DNA of 64,000 bases from Magnetospirillum sp. ME-1 (GTDB taxonomy: Bacteria > Pseudomonadota > Alphaproteobacteria > Rhodospirillales > Magnetospirillaceae): contig NZ_CP015848.1 in NCBI RefSeq assembly GCF_002105535.1, positions 372,001-436,000 of the forward strand. Reading direction: 5' to 3'. Positions 17,895 to 28,581 of the stretch are shown here, one piece after another. Positions within the stretch are counted from its first letter, which is position 1. Every line of letters begins with the position of its first letter. The position numbers were made by a program, and so were the translations under genes. The notes beneath the pieces were generated by a model. The model searched no databases, was not told the origin of the DNA, and saw only the letters and a program-made list of their open reading frames with translations.

Positions 17895-18158
17895 TCAACC
17901 GGCCAGCAACTGCGCCCGGTTGCGAAAGAACGAGCAGGCCAGGCAGGGATCGTCGCTGCGCAGCTTTTCGGCATGGCCGATCCGCACCACCCAGCAATTG
18001 TCATGGTCGGAACGGCTGAGATCGTTGCCATGGGCGCCGCGGCTCACCGAAGCGACCGCCTCGGGACAGCCGGCGCAGGGCAGGCCGCACCCGGTGGAGC
18101 AGTGTTCAGCCTGAATATTCAGAACGGCCGCATCCTCTCGCCGCATGTCCACCTCCAT
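17895..18158 (-). CDS. Small Cys-rich hypothetical protein A
   Basis: An 87-residue protein with clustered cysteines: CSTGCGLPCAGC near residue 20-31 and PCLAC near residue 72. The spacing could hold a metal ion or an iron-sulfur cluster; this is inference. It has no signal peptide. It is the nearest of three small Cys-rich genes behind the hemerythrin gene on the minus strand. Confidence 0.6.
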   Translation of the reverse strand: MEVDMRREDAAVLNIQAEHCSTGCGLPCAGCPEAVASVSRGAHGNDLSRSDHDNCWVVRIGHAEKLRSDDPCLACSFFRNRAQLLAG

Positions 18159-18191
18159 GCATGCCGCTGGACCTTGACGATCCCGGAGAAA

Positions 18192-18455
18192 CTAACGAAA
18201 GGCCGTTACCGGCGAAATCAGATGCCGCAGCCGGTCCACCAGACGGGAACGAACCGGAGCCCCCTGGTGCAGATCGCCGGCGCAACGGGCGATTTCGCGG
18301 GCGCAGGCGTCATGGTGGGAGCAGGTGGAATCCTCGGGGCAATGGGCGATATCGCCGAGGATGACCAGTGCATCCACCCAAACCCCGCACGCGATGCAAT
18401 TGGAGGTTGCCGCGAACTTGCGTTGACAGGCGGTTGGAAGGTCACAATTCGTCAT
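18192..18455 (-). CDS. Small Cys-rich hypothetical protein B
   Basis: An 87-residue protein starting at ATG 18453-18455 (MTNCDLPTACQRK). It has eight cysteines, including NCIAC and the set CPEDSTCSHHDACAREIARC, plus paired histidines. The length equals that of protein A and the cysteine layout looks related, suggesting a duplicated family. The gap to protein A is 33 bases, compatible with an operon. Confidence 0.6.
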   Translation of the reverse strand: MTNCDLPTACQRKFAATSNCIACGVWVDALVILGDIAHCPEDSTCSHHDACAREIARCAGDLHQGAPVRSRLVDRLRHLISPVTAFR

Positions 18456-18543
18456 GCGGCGATGATAGGGACGGCGAGGGTGATTCTCAACCACATCTTC
18501 CATGCGGGAATCACGGGGCGATCATGCGCCCCGACCGGACGGA

Positions 18544-18780
18544 CTATGCCGACAGAGCCAGCACCCGGTCATGTTCCGCCGCCGCGATGGCGCTTTCCGA
18601 CAGCCGCGTCGCCACGATCATGGCCATCCACGAGCAGCCCAGCCGGCGCGGGCAGGACAGCAGCGAACTGCACGAACCGGCATTGCGCAGCACCGACAGG
18701 GCATGCTCGGCCGGGTCGGCTTCACCGGCCAGACTCATCAGCCCATCGAATGCGCAACGCCTGTTGTCCTGCTGACCCAT
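18544..18780 (-). CDS. Small Cys-rich hypothetical protein C
   Basis: A 78-residue protein with cysteines at RRCAFDG and in GSCSSLLSCPRRLGCSW. It is the most upstream of the three small Cys-rich genes and probably the first of the operon; an AT-richer stretch with promoter-like character lies just beyond 18780. Function is unknown. Confidence 0.55.
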   Translation of the reverse strand: MGQQDNRRCAFDGLMSLAGEADPAEHALSVLRNAGSCSSLLSCPRRLGCSWMAMIVATRLSESAIAAAEHDRVLALSA

Positions 18781-18854
18781 CGTCGGAATCCCTGGTGGAA
18801 ACCATAAGTGATTTTACCTGGAATAAAGCTAGGGACAATCGGGTGGAGCCCCCA

Positions 18855-18889
18855 TTCATCAAACGATAATATTGACGAAAGTTGATGAA
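18855..18889. promoter_or_regulatory. Inverted repeat, possible operator
   Basis: Perfect 8-base arms TTCATCAA (18855-18862) and TTGATGAA (18882-18889) separated by 19 AT-rich bases. It lies between the divergent Cys-rich gene C and the glycosyltransferase gene, so it could regulate either. Confidence 0.4.
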
Positions 18890-19005
18890 GGAATACGCGC
18901 CCTCACCGTCCCCGTCCATGGCCGGCCCGCAAGTTTAACCGAGCTGTCACTTGAGCCGGGCGGCAGCGCGGCCTAGGCCTTCTCCCCAAACATCGGGAGA
19001 ACATC

Positions 19006-20022
19006 ATGCGCATTGCCCTGGTCACCGACGCCTGGACACCCCAGCGCAACGGCGTGGTGCGGGTGCTGACCACCCTGACCGCCATGCTGGGTGATCTCGG
19101 CCATCTGGTGCGGGTGATCGAGCCTTCGGCCTTTGCCACCATGGCCTGCCCGTCCTATCCTGAAATCCCCCTGGCCCTGCTGCCGGGCCGCAAGGTGGCC
19201 CGCCAGCTGGACGAATTCGCCCCCGACGCCGTCCACATCGCCACCGAGGGGCCGCTGGGATGGGCGGCGCGGGCCTGGTGCCTGCGCCACCACTTGCCCT
19301 TCACCACCGCCTACCACACCAAGTTCCCGGAATACATCCACGCCCGCACCGGTGTGCCGCTGGCCTGGCCCTACGCCCTGATGCGGCGGTTTCACAATCC
19401 GGCGGCGGCGGTGCTGTGCCCGTCGCCCTCGGTCCACCGGGAACTGCGCGCCCAAGGCTTCGCCGGGGCGGTTCCCTGGTCGCACGGAGTCGATACGGGG
19501 GTGTTCCGGCCCGGCCCCAAGGATTTCCTCGATCTGCCGCGCCCCATCTTCATGTATGTGGGGCGGGTGGCGGTGGAGAAAAACCTGCCCGATTTCCTGG
19601 GCCTCGACCTGCCGGGCTCCAAGGTGGTGGTGGGCGACGGCCCCGCCCGAGCCCAACTGATGGAGCGCCACACCCAGGCCCACTTCCGCATCGTCGACGG
19701 CGACGAGGAATTGGCCCGCGCCTATCGCGCCGCCGACGTCTTCGTCTTCCCGTCGCGCACCGACACCTTCGGCCTGGTGATGCTCGAAGCCCTGGCCTCG
19801 GGGGTGCCGGTGGCCGCCTACCCGGTGACCGGTCCCCTCGACGTGGTGGGCGGCGCGCCGGTGGGCGTGCTGGACGAGGATCTGCGGGCGGCGGCGCTGC
19901 GCGCGCTGGCCATCCCGTCCGAGGATTGCCGCCGCCATGCCGGCCGCTTTTCCTGGACGCGGGTGACGGCGGAATTCCTCAGTCATCTGCGGCCGTTTCA
20001 TCGGCGCGCACAGGCCGGTTGA
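19006..20022 (+). CDS. Family 4 (GT-B) glycosyltransferase
   Basis: A 338-residue GT-B-fold enzyme related to the alpha-mannosyl/sulfoquinovosyl transferases. The N terminus MRIALVTDAWTPQRNGVVR is typical of that branch, and the C-terminal nucleotide-sugar site has the E-x7-E form in FGLVMLEALASG. It likely transfers a sugar to a lipid or surface glycan at the inner face of the membrane; donor and acceptor cannot be told. The ATG at 19006 follows a leader with GGGAG. Confidence 0.88.
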   Translation: MRIALVTDAWTPQRNGVVRVLTTLTAMLGDLGHLVRVIEPSAFATMACPSYPEIPLALLPGRKVARQLDEFAPDAVHIATEGPLGWAARAWCLRHHLPFTTAYHTKFPEYIHARTGVPLAWPYALMRRFHNPAAAVLCPSPSVHRELRAQGFAGAVPWSHGVDTGVFRPGPKDFLDLPRPIFMYVGRVAVEKNLPDFLGLDLPGSKVVVGDGPARAQLMERHTQAHFRIVDGDEELARAYRAADVFVFPSRTDTFGLVMLEALASGVPVAAYPVTGPLDVVGGAPVGVLDEDLRAAALRALAIPSEDCRRHAGRFSWTRVTAEFLSHLRPFHRRAQAG

Positions 20023-20071
20023 TCTTTGCATGGCCAGGAGGGCACACTGCGCCCCTCCTTTCCTGACGTGG

Positions 20072-20596
20072 ATGGCCGCCTTGTCCTATCGCTCCGCCGC
20101 CCTTGCCCTCGCCCTCAGCCTCGCCGCCCTGCCCGCCCTGGGAGGCACCTGCGGCACCCCCGAGGAGGTCAAGGCGGCGCAGCTGCGCCAGTTCCACTAC
20201 CAGCTTCAGGTCGCCGCCCTCAATTGCCGCGGCGACGATCCCTCGCTTCCGGCCAAGTGGAGCAGCTACGTCCATCGCCATGGCGGCACCATGAGCGTCA
20301 ACGCCAACGTCATGCGCGGCTACTTCACCCGCACCGGCAAGGGCGTCGCCGGCTTCGACCGCTACAACACGGTGCTGACCAACCGGGAATCGGTCCGGGT
20401 GCACGAGACCGAGGGCTATTGCGAGATCAACCAGCCGCTGTTCGAGAAGGCCATCGCCGCCAACGGCCAGCAACTGGCCACCCTGGCCAGCGAAACCATC
20501 GGCAAGCCGATGGACATCGCCGCCTGCGCCGAGCCGAAGAAGGCCGAGGCGGCGAGCGAGAAAAAGTCCAAGAAAGTCGCCACCCGGGCCGAGTAG
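20072..20596 (+). CDS. Secreted hypothetical protein
   Basis: A 174-residue protein starting at ATG 20072 with a signal peptide (MAALSYRSAALALALSLAA, cleavage near ALGG). The mature part has three to four cysteines (GTCGTP, LNCRGDD, GYCEIN, AACAEP) that could form disulfides, and ends in a Lys/Glu-rich tail. The family is unrecognised. It is convergent with the nuclease-like gene, six bases apart. Confidence 0.7.
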   Translation: MAALSYRSAALALALSLAALPALGGTCGTPEEVKAAQLRQFHYQLQVAALNCRGDDPSLPAKWSSYVHRHGGTMSVNANVMRGYFTRTGKGVAGFDRYNTVLTNRESVRVHETEGYCEINQPLFEKAIAANGQQLATLASETIGKPMDIAACAEPKKAEAASEKKSKKVATRAE

Positions 20597-20601
20597 CCGA
20601 C

Positions 20602-21153
20602 TTAATCCTCGTCCTCGGCCTTGCGCCGGGCGGTTTCCCAGTCCCGCGGCAGCACCATGTCGGCGGCCCACAACCCGCGCCGGGCGGCGATGGCCTGTTT
20701 CTGCGCCTCGGCATAGGGACCGTCCTTGGCGGCGCGGGCCAGACCGCCCGCCACCAGCAGGCGGCCGAGATCCCCATCCGCCACCTTGCAGCGGCCCCAT
20801 AGCTGGCCCGAGGCCACGTCGACGATCTCGCAGGCCACGCCCTTGGACAGCAATTCGCCCATGCGCTTCCTGGCCGGGCGGGCGCAGTCGAATTCATCCC
20901 GGGCGGATTTGGAGCCGCACAGGTCCTTGCGCCCCGGGGCGGTGATGCCGGCCAGCGCGATATGCAGGCCGCGCACCTGAAGGGCGCCGGCGTCGAAGCC
21001 CTCGGCCCTGCCCCACACGCAGGCGCCGCCCTCCCCGTCCTCGGCGCAGCGAAGCGGCGGGGGAGCGGCCGGCGTGGCGGCGGGGGGCGGCCCGGCGGCC
21101 AAGGCCGGAGCCGACAGAAGCAGCAGGGTCAGGGCGAACGCGATTGCATGCAT
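20602..21153 (-). CDS. Secreted SNase-like (thermonuclease-fold) protein
   Basis: A 183-residue protein with a signal peptide (MHAIAFALTLLLLSAPALA) and a staphylococcal-nuclease-like OB-fold, seen in VRGLHIALAGITAPG, KGVACEIV, RCKVADGDLGRLLVAGGLAR and the C-terminal AARRGLW. The catalytic Arg/Glu positions of true nucleases are not convincingly present, so it may be a non-catalytic binding version, as is common among secreted alphaproteobacterial members. Confidence 0.8.
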   Translation of the reverse strand: MHAIAFALTLLLLSAPALAAGPPPAATPAAPPPLRCAEDGEGGACVWGRAEGFDAGALQVRGLHIALAGITAPGRKDLCGSKSARDEFDCARPARKRMGELLSKGVACEIVDVASGQLWGRCKVADGDLGRLLVAGGLARAAKDGPYAEAQKQAIAARRGLWAADMVLPRDWETARRKAEDED

Positions 21154-21171
21154 TCGCCCAATCTACGGCAC

Positions 21172-21633
21172 TTATTGCGCGACGTCGATGCGGAACCCGG
21201 CATGGCAGGTGGTGCAGCGGTCCAGCTGCTCGATCAGACGGCGGTTCAGTTGGGAGAGGCTTTCGCCCTTGGCTGCCGCGTCGGCCATCTCGTCGAAGCC
21301 GCCGTGCAGGCCCATGGCCAGACGCTTGAAGTCCAGCGGCAGCTTCAGCAGCAGGTCGGGGGCCTTGTCGTGGGCCTCGCCCATGCCCATGGACCGGGCG
21401 ATCCTGCCCACCTTGGCGGTATCGCCCTCGGCCAGGGCGGCGGTGATGTCGCGGACCGCCACCAGCAGGCCGCGCATCTCGGAGAACACCATCTCGCGCT
21501 CGGGCCCGCTCATCAGCACGGCGGTGCGACCGTCCGGGGCCTTCTCCGTCCGTCCATGGACGAACAGCACGCCCAGGCCGACGGCCGAAACCAGCCACAG
21601 CACCAGGGCGACCAGCCCCAAACGGTTCATCAT
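21172..21633 (-). CDS. Membrane-anchored c-type cytochrome
   Basis: A 153-residue protein with an N-terminal membrane anchor or uncleaved signal (LGLVALVLWLVSAVGLGVLFV) and one haem-binding motif, CTTCH, close to the C terminus. The helical body and C-terminal haem resemble cytochrome c' relatives, so class II is likely. It would face the periplasm. It shares strand and 18-base spacing with the nuclease-like gene downstream. Confidence 0.85.
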   Translation of the reverse strand: MMNRLGLVALVLWLVSAVGLGVLFVHGRTEKAPDGRTAVLMSGPEREMVFSEMRGLLVAVRDITAALAEGDTAKVGRIARSMGMGEAHDKAPDLLLKLPLDFKRLAMGLHGGFDEMADAAAKGESLSQLNRRLIEQLDRCTTCHAGFRIDVAQ

Positions 21634-21652
21634 GTGGATACTCCCCTAATAT

Positions 21653-21756
21653 GTCATCCCGAGCACAGGCGAGGGATCTCATTCTGGAACGATATTTCCG
21701 AGACGGCACCGATGCTCCAGACGGAGATCCCTCCTCCCGATGGTCGTCGGGATGAC
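21653..21756. repeat. Interspersed palindromic repeat, copy 3
   Basis: Begins GTCATCCCGAGCACAGG and ends GGTCGTCGGGATGAC. Outer arms GTCATCCCGA and TCGGGATGAC and inner arms GAGGGATCTC and GAGATCCCTC are near-perfect inverted repeats. The right half is almost identical to copy 1. Confidence 0.8.
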
Positions 21757-21772
21757 GGAAACAGCGAAGGAC

Positions 21773-22003
21773 TCAAACAGTGCGCGAGATGCGCACCCGC
21801 CAGACCTCGGGGCCTTCCTCCAGGTATTCCCAGCCGAAGGTGCCGGCCCGCTCGGCGTTGAAGTGATAATAGAGCGGCTTGGGGTCATGGTCATTGACCA
21901 GAATGAAGGCGCCGCCCACGGCCAGGGATTCGAAGGTGCCGAAGATCTGCGGATGGCGGTCGCGGGGCTGGATGGCGCGAACGTCGAGCTGGGGGTCGGA
22001 CAT
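21773..22003 (-). CDS. DUF2249-type small protein
   Basis: A 76-residue protein (MSDPQLDVRAIQPRDRHPQ) with the DUF2249 pattern: the FESLAVGGAFILVNDHDPKPLYYHF segment and the C-terminal GTFGWEYLEEGP. Family members are often found with denitrification or hemerythrin genes. The start at 22001-22003 has AGGAGC upstream on the minus strand. A DNR/FNR-like site lies about 120 bases upstream. Confidence 0.85.
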   Translation of the reverse strand: MSDPQLDVRAIQPRDRHPQIFGTFESLAVGGAFILVNDHDPKPLYYHFNAERAGTFGWEYLEEGPEVWRVRISRTV

Positions 22004-22122
22004 GGAAGTCGTTGCTCCTGGGGAATGGGGAGGCCCCGACACGGCGGGAGGGGGATGGGGAGGGGAGGGCCTGCCGCACCGGGGCACGGACAAATACATA
22101 AGCGCCACGCTGCGTCTTTACC

Positions 22123-22136
22123 TTGAGCCTGGTCAA
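22123..22136. promoter_or_regulatory. FNR/DNR-type site
   Basis: TTGAGCCTGGTCAA is a TTG-N8-CAA palindrome matching the core recognised by FNR, DNR and NnrR regulators. It lies in the intergenic region upstream of the DUF2249 gene and about 145 bases before alaS. Its link to low-oxygen control of the DUF2249 gene is inference. Confidence 0.45.
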
Positions 22137-22280
22137 GCGATCCCATCCACGGTGCTTTACAAAACCACAATCCCATATGAGGTATTGATCCAGCCTCCCT
22201 TCCCCGGCATCGGGCCACCCCTGGACAGCCCGTCCCCCCACGGGTTAAAACCGCCCGTTACGCCGCCCCCCTAGCCCACG

Positions 22281-24926
<2,646 letters not shown>

Positions 24927-24995
24927 GAGAGTACCGGGGCTGCCGCCCCGTACCCCGCCTGGGGGCGCAGCCTCCAGACCGCCGGTGTTTTTCAC

Positions 24996-25031
24996 AAAAT
25001 CCCCTCGGCCCGGCTGGGCGGGGGGATTTTT
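24996..25031 (+). terminator. Rho-independent terminator after alaS
   Basis: Arms AAAATCCCC and GGGGATTTT flank a GC-rich loop and the right arm runs into a T-rich tail. It lies 70 bases after the alaS stop. Confidence 0.75.
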
Positions 25032-25090
25032 CATTTCCCTCCGCCCGCCCACAGGAGGGGCGGAGTGAGGGCCGGCGCAGCCCCCTTCCC

Positions 25091-25172
25091 GTCATCCCGA
25101 GCGTATGCGAGGGATCTCAGGCCGGTTTGCTTTTCCTCTGTGCCTTCTCTGTGTCTCTGTGCCTCTGTGGTT
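25091..25172. repeat. Half copy of the interspersed repeat plus CTCTGTG repeats
   Basis: Positions 25091-25119 (GTCATCCCGAGC to GGGATCTC) match the left arm of the repeat at 21653; the right arm is missing. From about 25138 to 25172 follow four imperfect copies of CTCTGTG. Confidence 0.6.
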
Positions 25173-25219
25173 TATCCCCCACCCCACCTTGCCCAAAAGC
25201 CGGCCTGTGGCATCACGGC

Positions 25220-25501
25220 TCAGTTCCAGTGGCTGCCGATGAAGGTTTCCACTTCGGGGCGCAGGTGGCGGAGTTCCAGTTGGGCGCCCGCCATGCTGGC
25301 GTGCAGCCGCAGCAGGCCGAGCAGCGCCACCAGTGACGCGCTGAGGCTTTGCAGTTCGGCGAAGTCGAAGATCACGACCGCATCCGGCCTTTCGATGATG
25401 GTCTCGAACTGGATTTCGATCTGGTCGAAATCCAGGTCATCCAGCGGACCGACCAGACGGAAGACCGCCTTGGCGTCTTCCTGCACGACAATGCAACCCA
25501 T
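25220..25501 (-). CDS. STAS-like (anti-anti-sigma type) protein
   Basis: A 93-residue protein with the STAS fold pattern: strands MGCIVVQEDAKAVFRLVG and DAVVIFDFAELQSLSASLVALLGLL, followed by helices. The serine in the SLSAS loop sits where STAS proteins are phosphorylated. Such proteins take part in partner-switching regulation. It is on its own transcript; a full partner-switching set lies about 3 kb away at 28.6-31.1 kb, which is a possible partner. Confidence 0.7.
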   Translation of the reverse strand: MGCIVVQEDAKAVFRLVGPLDDLDFDQIEIQFETIIERPDAVVIFDFAELQSLSASLVALLGLLRLHASMAGAQLELRHLRPEVETFIGSHWN

Positions 25502-25801
25502 GGCGCAATACCCCCCCTGCCCATCTCCCAGCCCGGCCCCTTGACCACGGCGCCCCGATGAGATGGGCCATGCTTAGGTTGTAATGCCAAAATATAGATT
25601 GCATATACTTTGGTTTTAATCGGGGTGTGACATTCTTGTGTCCGGATTATGAATGCGCGCTTTGGCTGCGCCGAAACGGCCGGCGGTTGCCGCCCTTGCG
25701 GGGCCATGCCCGCCCCTCGCCCAACGGCGCCATCATCGCCGTGATCGGGTGTGCCCCTCCCTTTTCCCAAAGGAAGGAGAGGGGTGCCCCGAGTCGTCGT
25801 G
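25502..25801. other. Intergenic region without a recognisable gene
   Basis: About 300 bases between two minus-strand genes. The part at 25575-25640 is AT-rich (ATGCCAAAATATAGATTGCATATAC) and may hold the promoter of the STAS gene. The remainder is GC-rich with no convincing reading frame. Confidence 0.4.
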
Positions 25802-26056
25802 CTACGCCTTGGCCGGCGCGGCGCCGCCCTGGGGCTCGTTGCGCTTGAGCACGCCGGCTTCCACCAGCTTGGTGACCAGATCGCCCATGGTGTTGAGCGA
25901 GTGCAGGAAGCCGTCCACCGGCATGGCGATACGCTGGCGGACCTCCATCTTGCCCTGGCCGGATTCGGTGGGTTCCAGCGACACCAGTTCGATGCGGACC
26001 ACACCACTGACGAAATCGACCCGGCCGACGCCATCGGCGAAAATCTCGGAAACCAT
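25802..26056 (-). CDS. Small hypothetical protein
   Basis: An 84-residue protein (MVSEIFADGVGRVDFVSGV), soluble, starting at 26054-26056 with GGGAGGGG upstream on the minus strand. Its beta-rich N-terminal half (VVRIELVSLEP) followed by a helical half resembles small DUF3467-like proteins, but I am not sure of the family. It lies 66 bases downstream of the histidine kinase on the same strand and may be its cotranscribed partner. Confidence 0.65.
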   Translation of the reverse strand: MVSEIFADGVGRVDFVSGVVRIELVSLEPTESGQGKMEVRQRIAMPVDGFLHSLNTMGDLVTKLVEAGVLKRNEPQGGAAPAKA

Positions 26057-26122
26057 GGGCAACGCCCCTCCCGTTGTTGAACAGCCGGGATGGTGGGCCA
26101 TGCCCGGCCCGAGGTCAATCGG

Positions 26123-27856
26123 TCAAAGGCCGGATGAAGGGCTGGACGATATCTTGGGAATGGCCGCCAGGAAGGTACTGCCCTCGCCCAGTTCGGATTC
26201 GACCCAGATGCGGCCGCCATGGCGTTCGACGATCTTGCGGCACACCGCCAGGCCGATGCCGGTGCCTTCGTACTGCTCGCGGGCGACCAGGCGCTGGAAG
26301 ATGCCGAACACCCGCTTCAGGTCGTCGGGGGGAATGCCGATGCCGTTGTCCTTGACGCCCAGCACCCATTCGCCGCCGCCATCGCGGCACAGCACCTCGA
26401 TACGCGGCGCGCGGCCGGCGGGCATGTACTTGATGGCGTTGCCGATCAGGTTCTGGAACAGACGGATCAGTTCGTTGGCATCGCCCGAGATCGCCGGCAG
26501 GATTTCCGGCACGGTGATCTCGGCCCCGGATTCGGCCGCCGCCACCTCCAGATGGCGGATGGCGTCGGCCACCACCCCCGCAAGCTCCACAGGCGCCATG
26601 GGCGCGCCGATGCGGCCGATGCGCGAGTATTCCAAGAGGTCGACGATCATACGGTCCAGGCGCTTGGCCCCGTCCAGGGCGAAACCGAAGAAGTCGCGGG
26701 AATCCTGGTCGAAGTTGGCGCCCAGCTTCTTTTCCAGCAGCCCCAGATAGGCGGTGATCATGCGCAGCGGCTGGCGCAGATCGTGGGAGGCCACATAGGC
26801 GAACTGCTCCAGTTCCTCGTTGGAGCGGCGCAGTTCCTCCACCAGTTCCGCCAGTTTGGCGTCGGCATGCTTCTGTTCGGTGATGTCGGCCTTGACCGCC
26901 AGGTAATTGGTGATCTCGCCTTCGATGTTCTGGATGGGCTGGATCGTCGCCAGTTCCCAGTAAAGATCGCCGTTCTTGCGCCGGTTGACCAGTTCGCCTT
27001 CCCACTTCTCGCCCATGGACAGTGCCGCCCACATGGCGTGATAGGTCTCGGGCGGGGTCATTTCGGATCGCAGGATGCGGGGATTGCGGCCGATCACCTC
27101 GTCCATGGAATAGCCGGTGACCTTGAGGAAGGCTCCGTTGACGTACTGGATGTCGGCCTTCAGGTCGGTGATGACGATGGACACCGGGCTCTGCTCCACC
27201 GCGCGGTTGAGCATATGCATGCGATGGGCGTTCTCCACCGCCGCCGTGATGTCGGTGCCGGTGCCGCGATAGCCGATGAAGGCGCCGTCGTCGTCGAAAC
27301 GGGGCAGTCCGTTGACCTTGATCCAGCGGGCACGGCCGCCGCGGTCCTCCAGCCAGTACTTGAAGTCGCGGAATGGGCGTTGGGCGCTCAGGTCGGCGAT
27401 GTGGGCCTGCCACTGGTCGGAATCGATCTCCATGCGCTCGCTGACGATGTCCCACGACCGCTTGCCCAGCAGGTCGTCGGACGACACGTTCATCGCCGCG
27501 TCGAACGAGGACGAAAAGAAGGTGAAGCGCTGCTCGGCATCGCTTTCCCAGAACCAGTCGGCGGCCGCCTCGGAATACTCGCGATACCGCTCGGAGCTCT
27601 CCTTGGCCACCTCGGACAGCAGGCTGAGGCGGTCGCGCTCGACACGGAGCGAGGCCATCTGCCCTTGCAGCCTTCGCGCGGCCTCCGCCTCGTCGCGGCC
27701 AAGACGCGACGCCAGCCACAGGGTCGCCGCCCCGGCCGCCGCCAAAACCGCCAGCCCTCCGGCGGACTGCCCGGACGGCAACGCCGCCACGGCCGCAAGC
27801 CCCGTCGCCTGGATCGCCGCGATCGCAATGAGATTACGCCTGCGCCCGTTCATCAC
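26123..27856 (-). CDS. PAS-PAS sensor histidine kinase
   Basis: A 577-residue kinase: short membrane-like N terminus (about residues 8-50), a coiled coil, two PAS domains with PAC tails (about 65-190 and 195-320), a HisKA with the acceptor His in VASHDLRQPLRM, and an HATPase with GNAIKYM, DNGIGIP and GTGIGLAVCRK. No receiver domain is attached and no response regulator is adjacent. It is strikingly similar in its PAS and kinase regions to the kinase at 39459-42116, so the two are probably paralogues. Confidence 0.92.
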   Translation of the reverse strand: MMNGRRRNLIAIAAIQATGLAAVAALPSGQSAGGLAVLAAAGAATLWLASRLGRDEAEAARRLQGQMASLRVERDRLSLLSEVAKESSERYREYSEAAADWFWESDAEQRFTFFSSSFDAAMNVSSDDLLGKRSWDIVSERMEIDSDQWQAHIADLSAQRPFRDFKYWLEDRGGRARWIKVNGLPRFDDDGAFIGYRGTGTDITAAVENAHRMHMLNRAVEQSPVSIVITDLKADIQYVNGAFLKVTGYSMDEVIGRNPRILRSEMTPPETYHAMWAALSMGEKWEGELVNRRKNGDLYWELATIQPIQNIEGEITNYLAVKADITEQKHADAKLAELVEELRRSNEELEQFAYVASHDLRQPLRMITAYLGLLEKKLGANFDQDSRDFFGFALDGAKRLDRMIVDLLEYSRIGRIGAPMAPVELAGVVADAIRHLEVAAAESGAEITVPEILPAISGDANELIRLFQNLIGNAIKYMPAGRAPRIEVLCRDGGGEWVLGVKDNGIGIPPDDLKRVFGIFQRLVAREQYEGTGIGLAVCRKIVERHGGRIWVESELGEGSTFLAAIPKISSSPSSGL

Positions 27857-28004
27857 CGCCGCACAGGCCGCCCGATTTCAATGAGCATCCGTCTGGTTCC
27901 GCCCCATCTTGCTCCGCCCCGAAGAGGCGGCGCATCCAATCTGGACTTGCGTCCGATCCCCATGATAACCAACTTGAATCATCATGACATCAGGGATGAT
28001 TGCC

Positions 28005-28436
28005 ATGGTCCGAGCGACCCATAAACTGGCGGCTGCCGCCCTGCTGCTCAGCCTGCTCTCCGCCTGCGTGCCACCCCCGGACCAGCCGGCCTATTTCAGC
28101 CGCATGGGGCGGTTCATGGGACTGATCGCCAATTGCGGCTGCTCCGACATCACCCCCGCCCGCATGCTGGCGGAATACCCCAAGGCGCTGGGTGACCGCT
28201 ACCCCGCCAACGAAGTGACGGCCATGAAAGGCTATATCGATTACGCCTCCATGGAGCGCTGGGAGAATCAGTATCTCATCTGCGCCGAGACCTGTGCGCA
28301 ACGCTGCATGGTCCAATCGGTCGTCGAACCGCTGGGGGGAAAGGGTACCGGCGAGGCAGCCTGCCTGGTCAGCGAACGCGACCTGCACCTCACCGACGGC
28401 CTCAAATATCACTCCGGCGACCCGGGCAACAACTGA
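28005..28436 (+). CDS. Putative lipoprotein
   Basis: A 143-residue protein with a lipoprotein signal: a hydrophobic stretch (LAAAALLLSLL) ending in the lipobox LLSAC, so Cys would be acylated. The mature part has several cysteines (NCGCSD, CAETCAQRC, AACLVS) suitable for disulfides. ATG 28005 is chosen for its AGGGATG leader; the frame is open from 27984. The family is not recognised. Confidence 0.7.
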   Translation: MVRATHKLAAAALLLSLLSACVPPPDQPAYFSRMGRFMGLIANCGCSDITPARMLAEYPKALGDRYPANEVTAMKGYIDYASMERWENQYLICAETCAQRCMVQSVVEPLGGKGTGEAACLVSERDLHLTDGLKYHSGDPGNN

Positions 28437-28581
28437 GCCTTGGCGACAGGCCACGGAAATACGGCATGTTACGGATGTTTGCATATCCATTTACATTGCG
28501 TTGACCACACGCAAGAATGCTCGACACATACATCCATTAGTCTAAGCTATGGGTTATACCAAGGGGTCGGAGAGCGGGACG

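Noticed and set aside
25138-25172. Tandem CTCTGTG copies as a CRISPR array
   Set aside because: Units are seven bases with no spacers; it is a simple repeat. No CRISPR array or cas gene was seen in the window.
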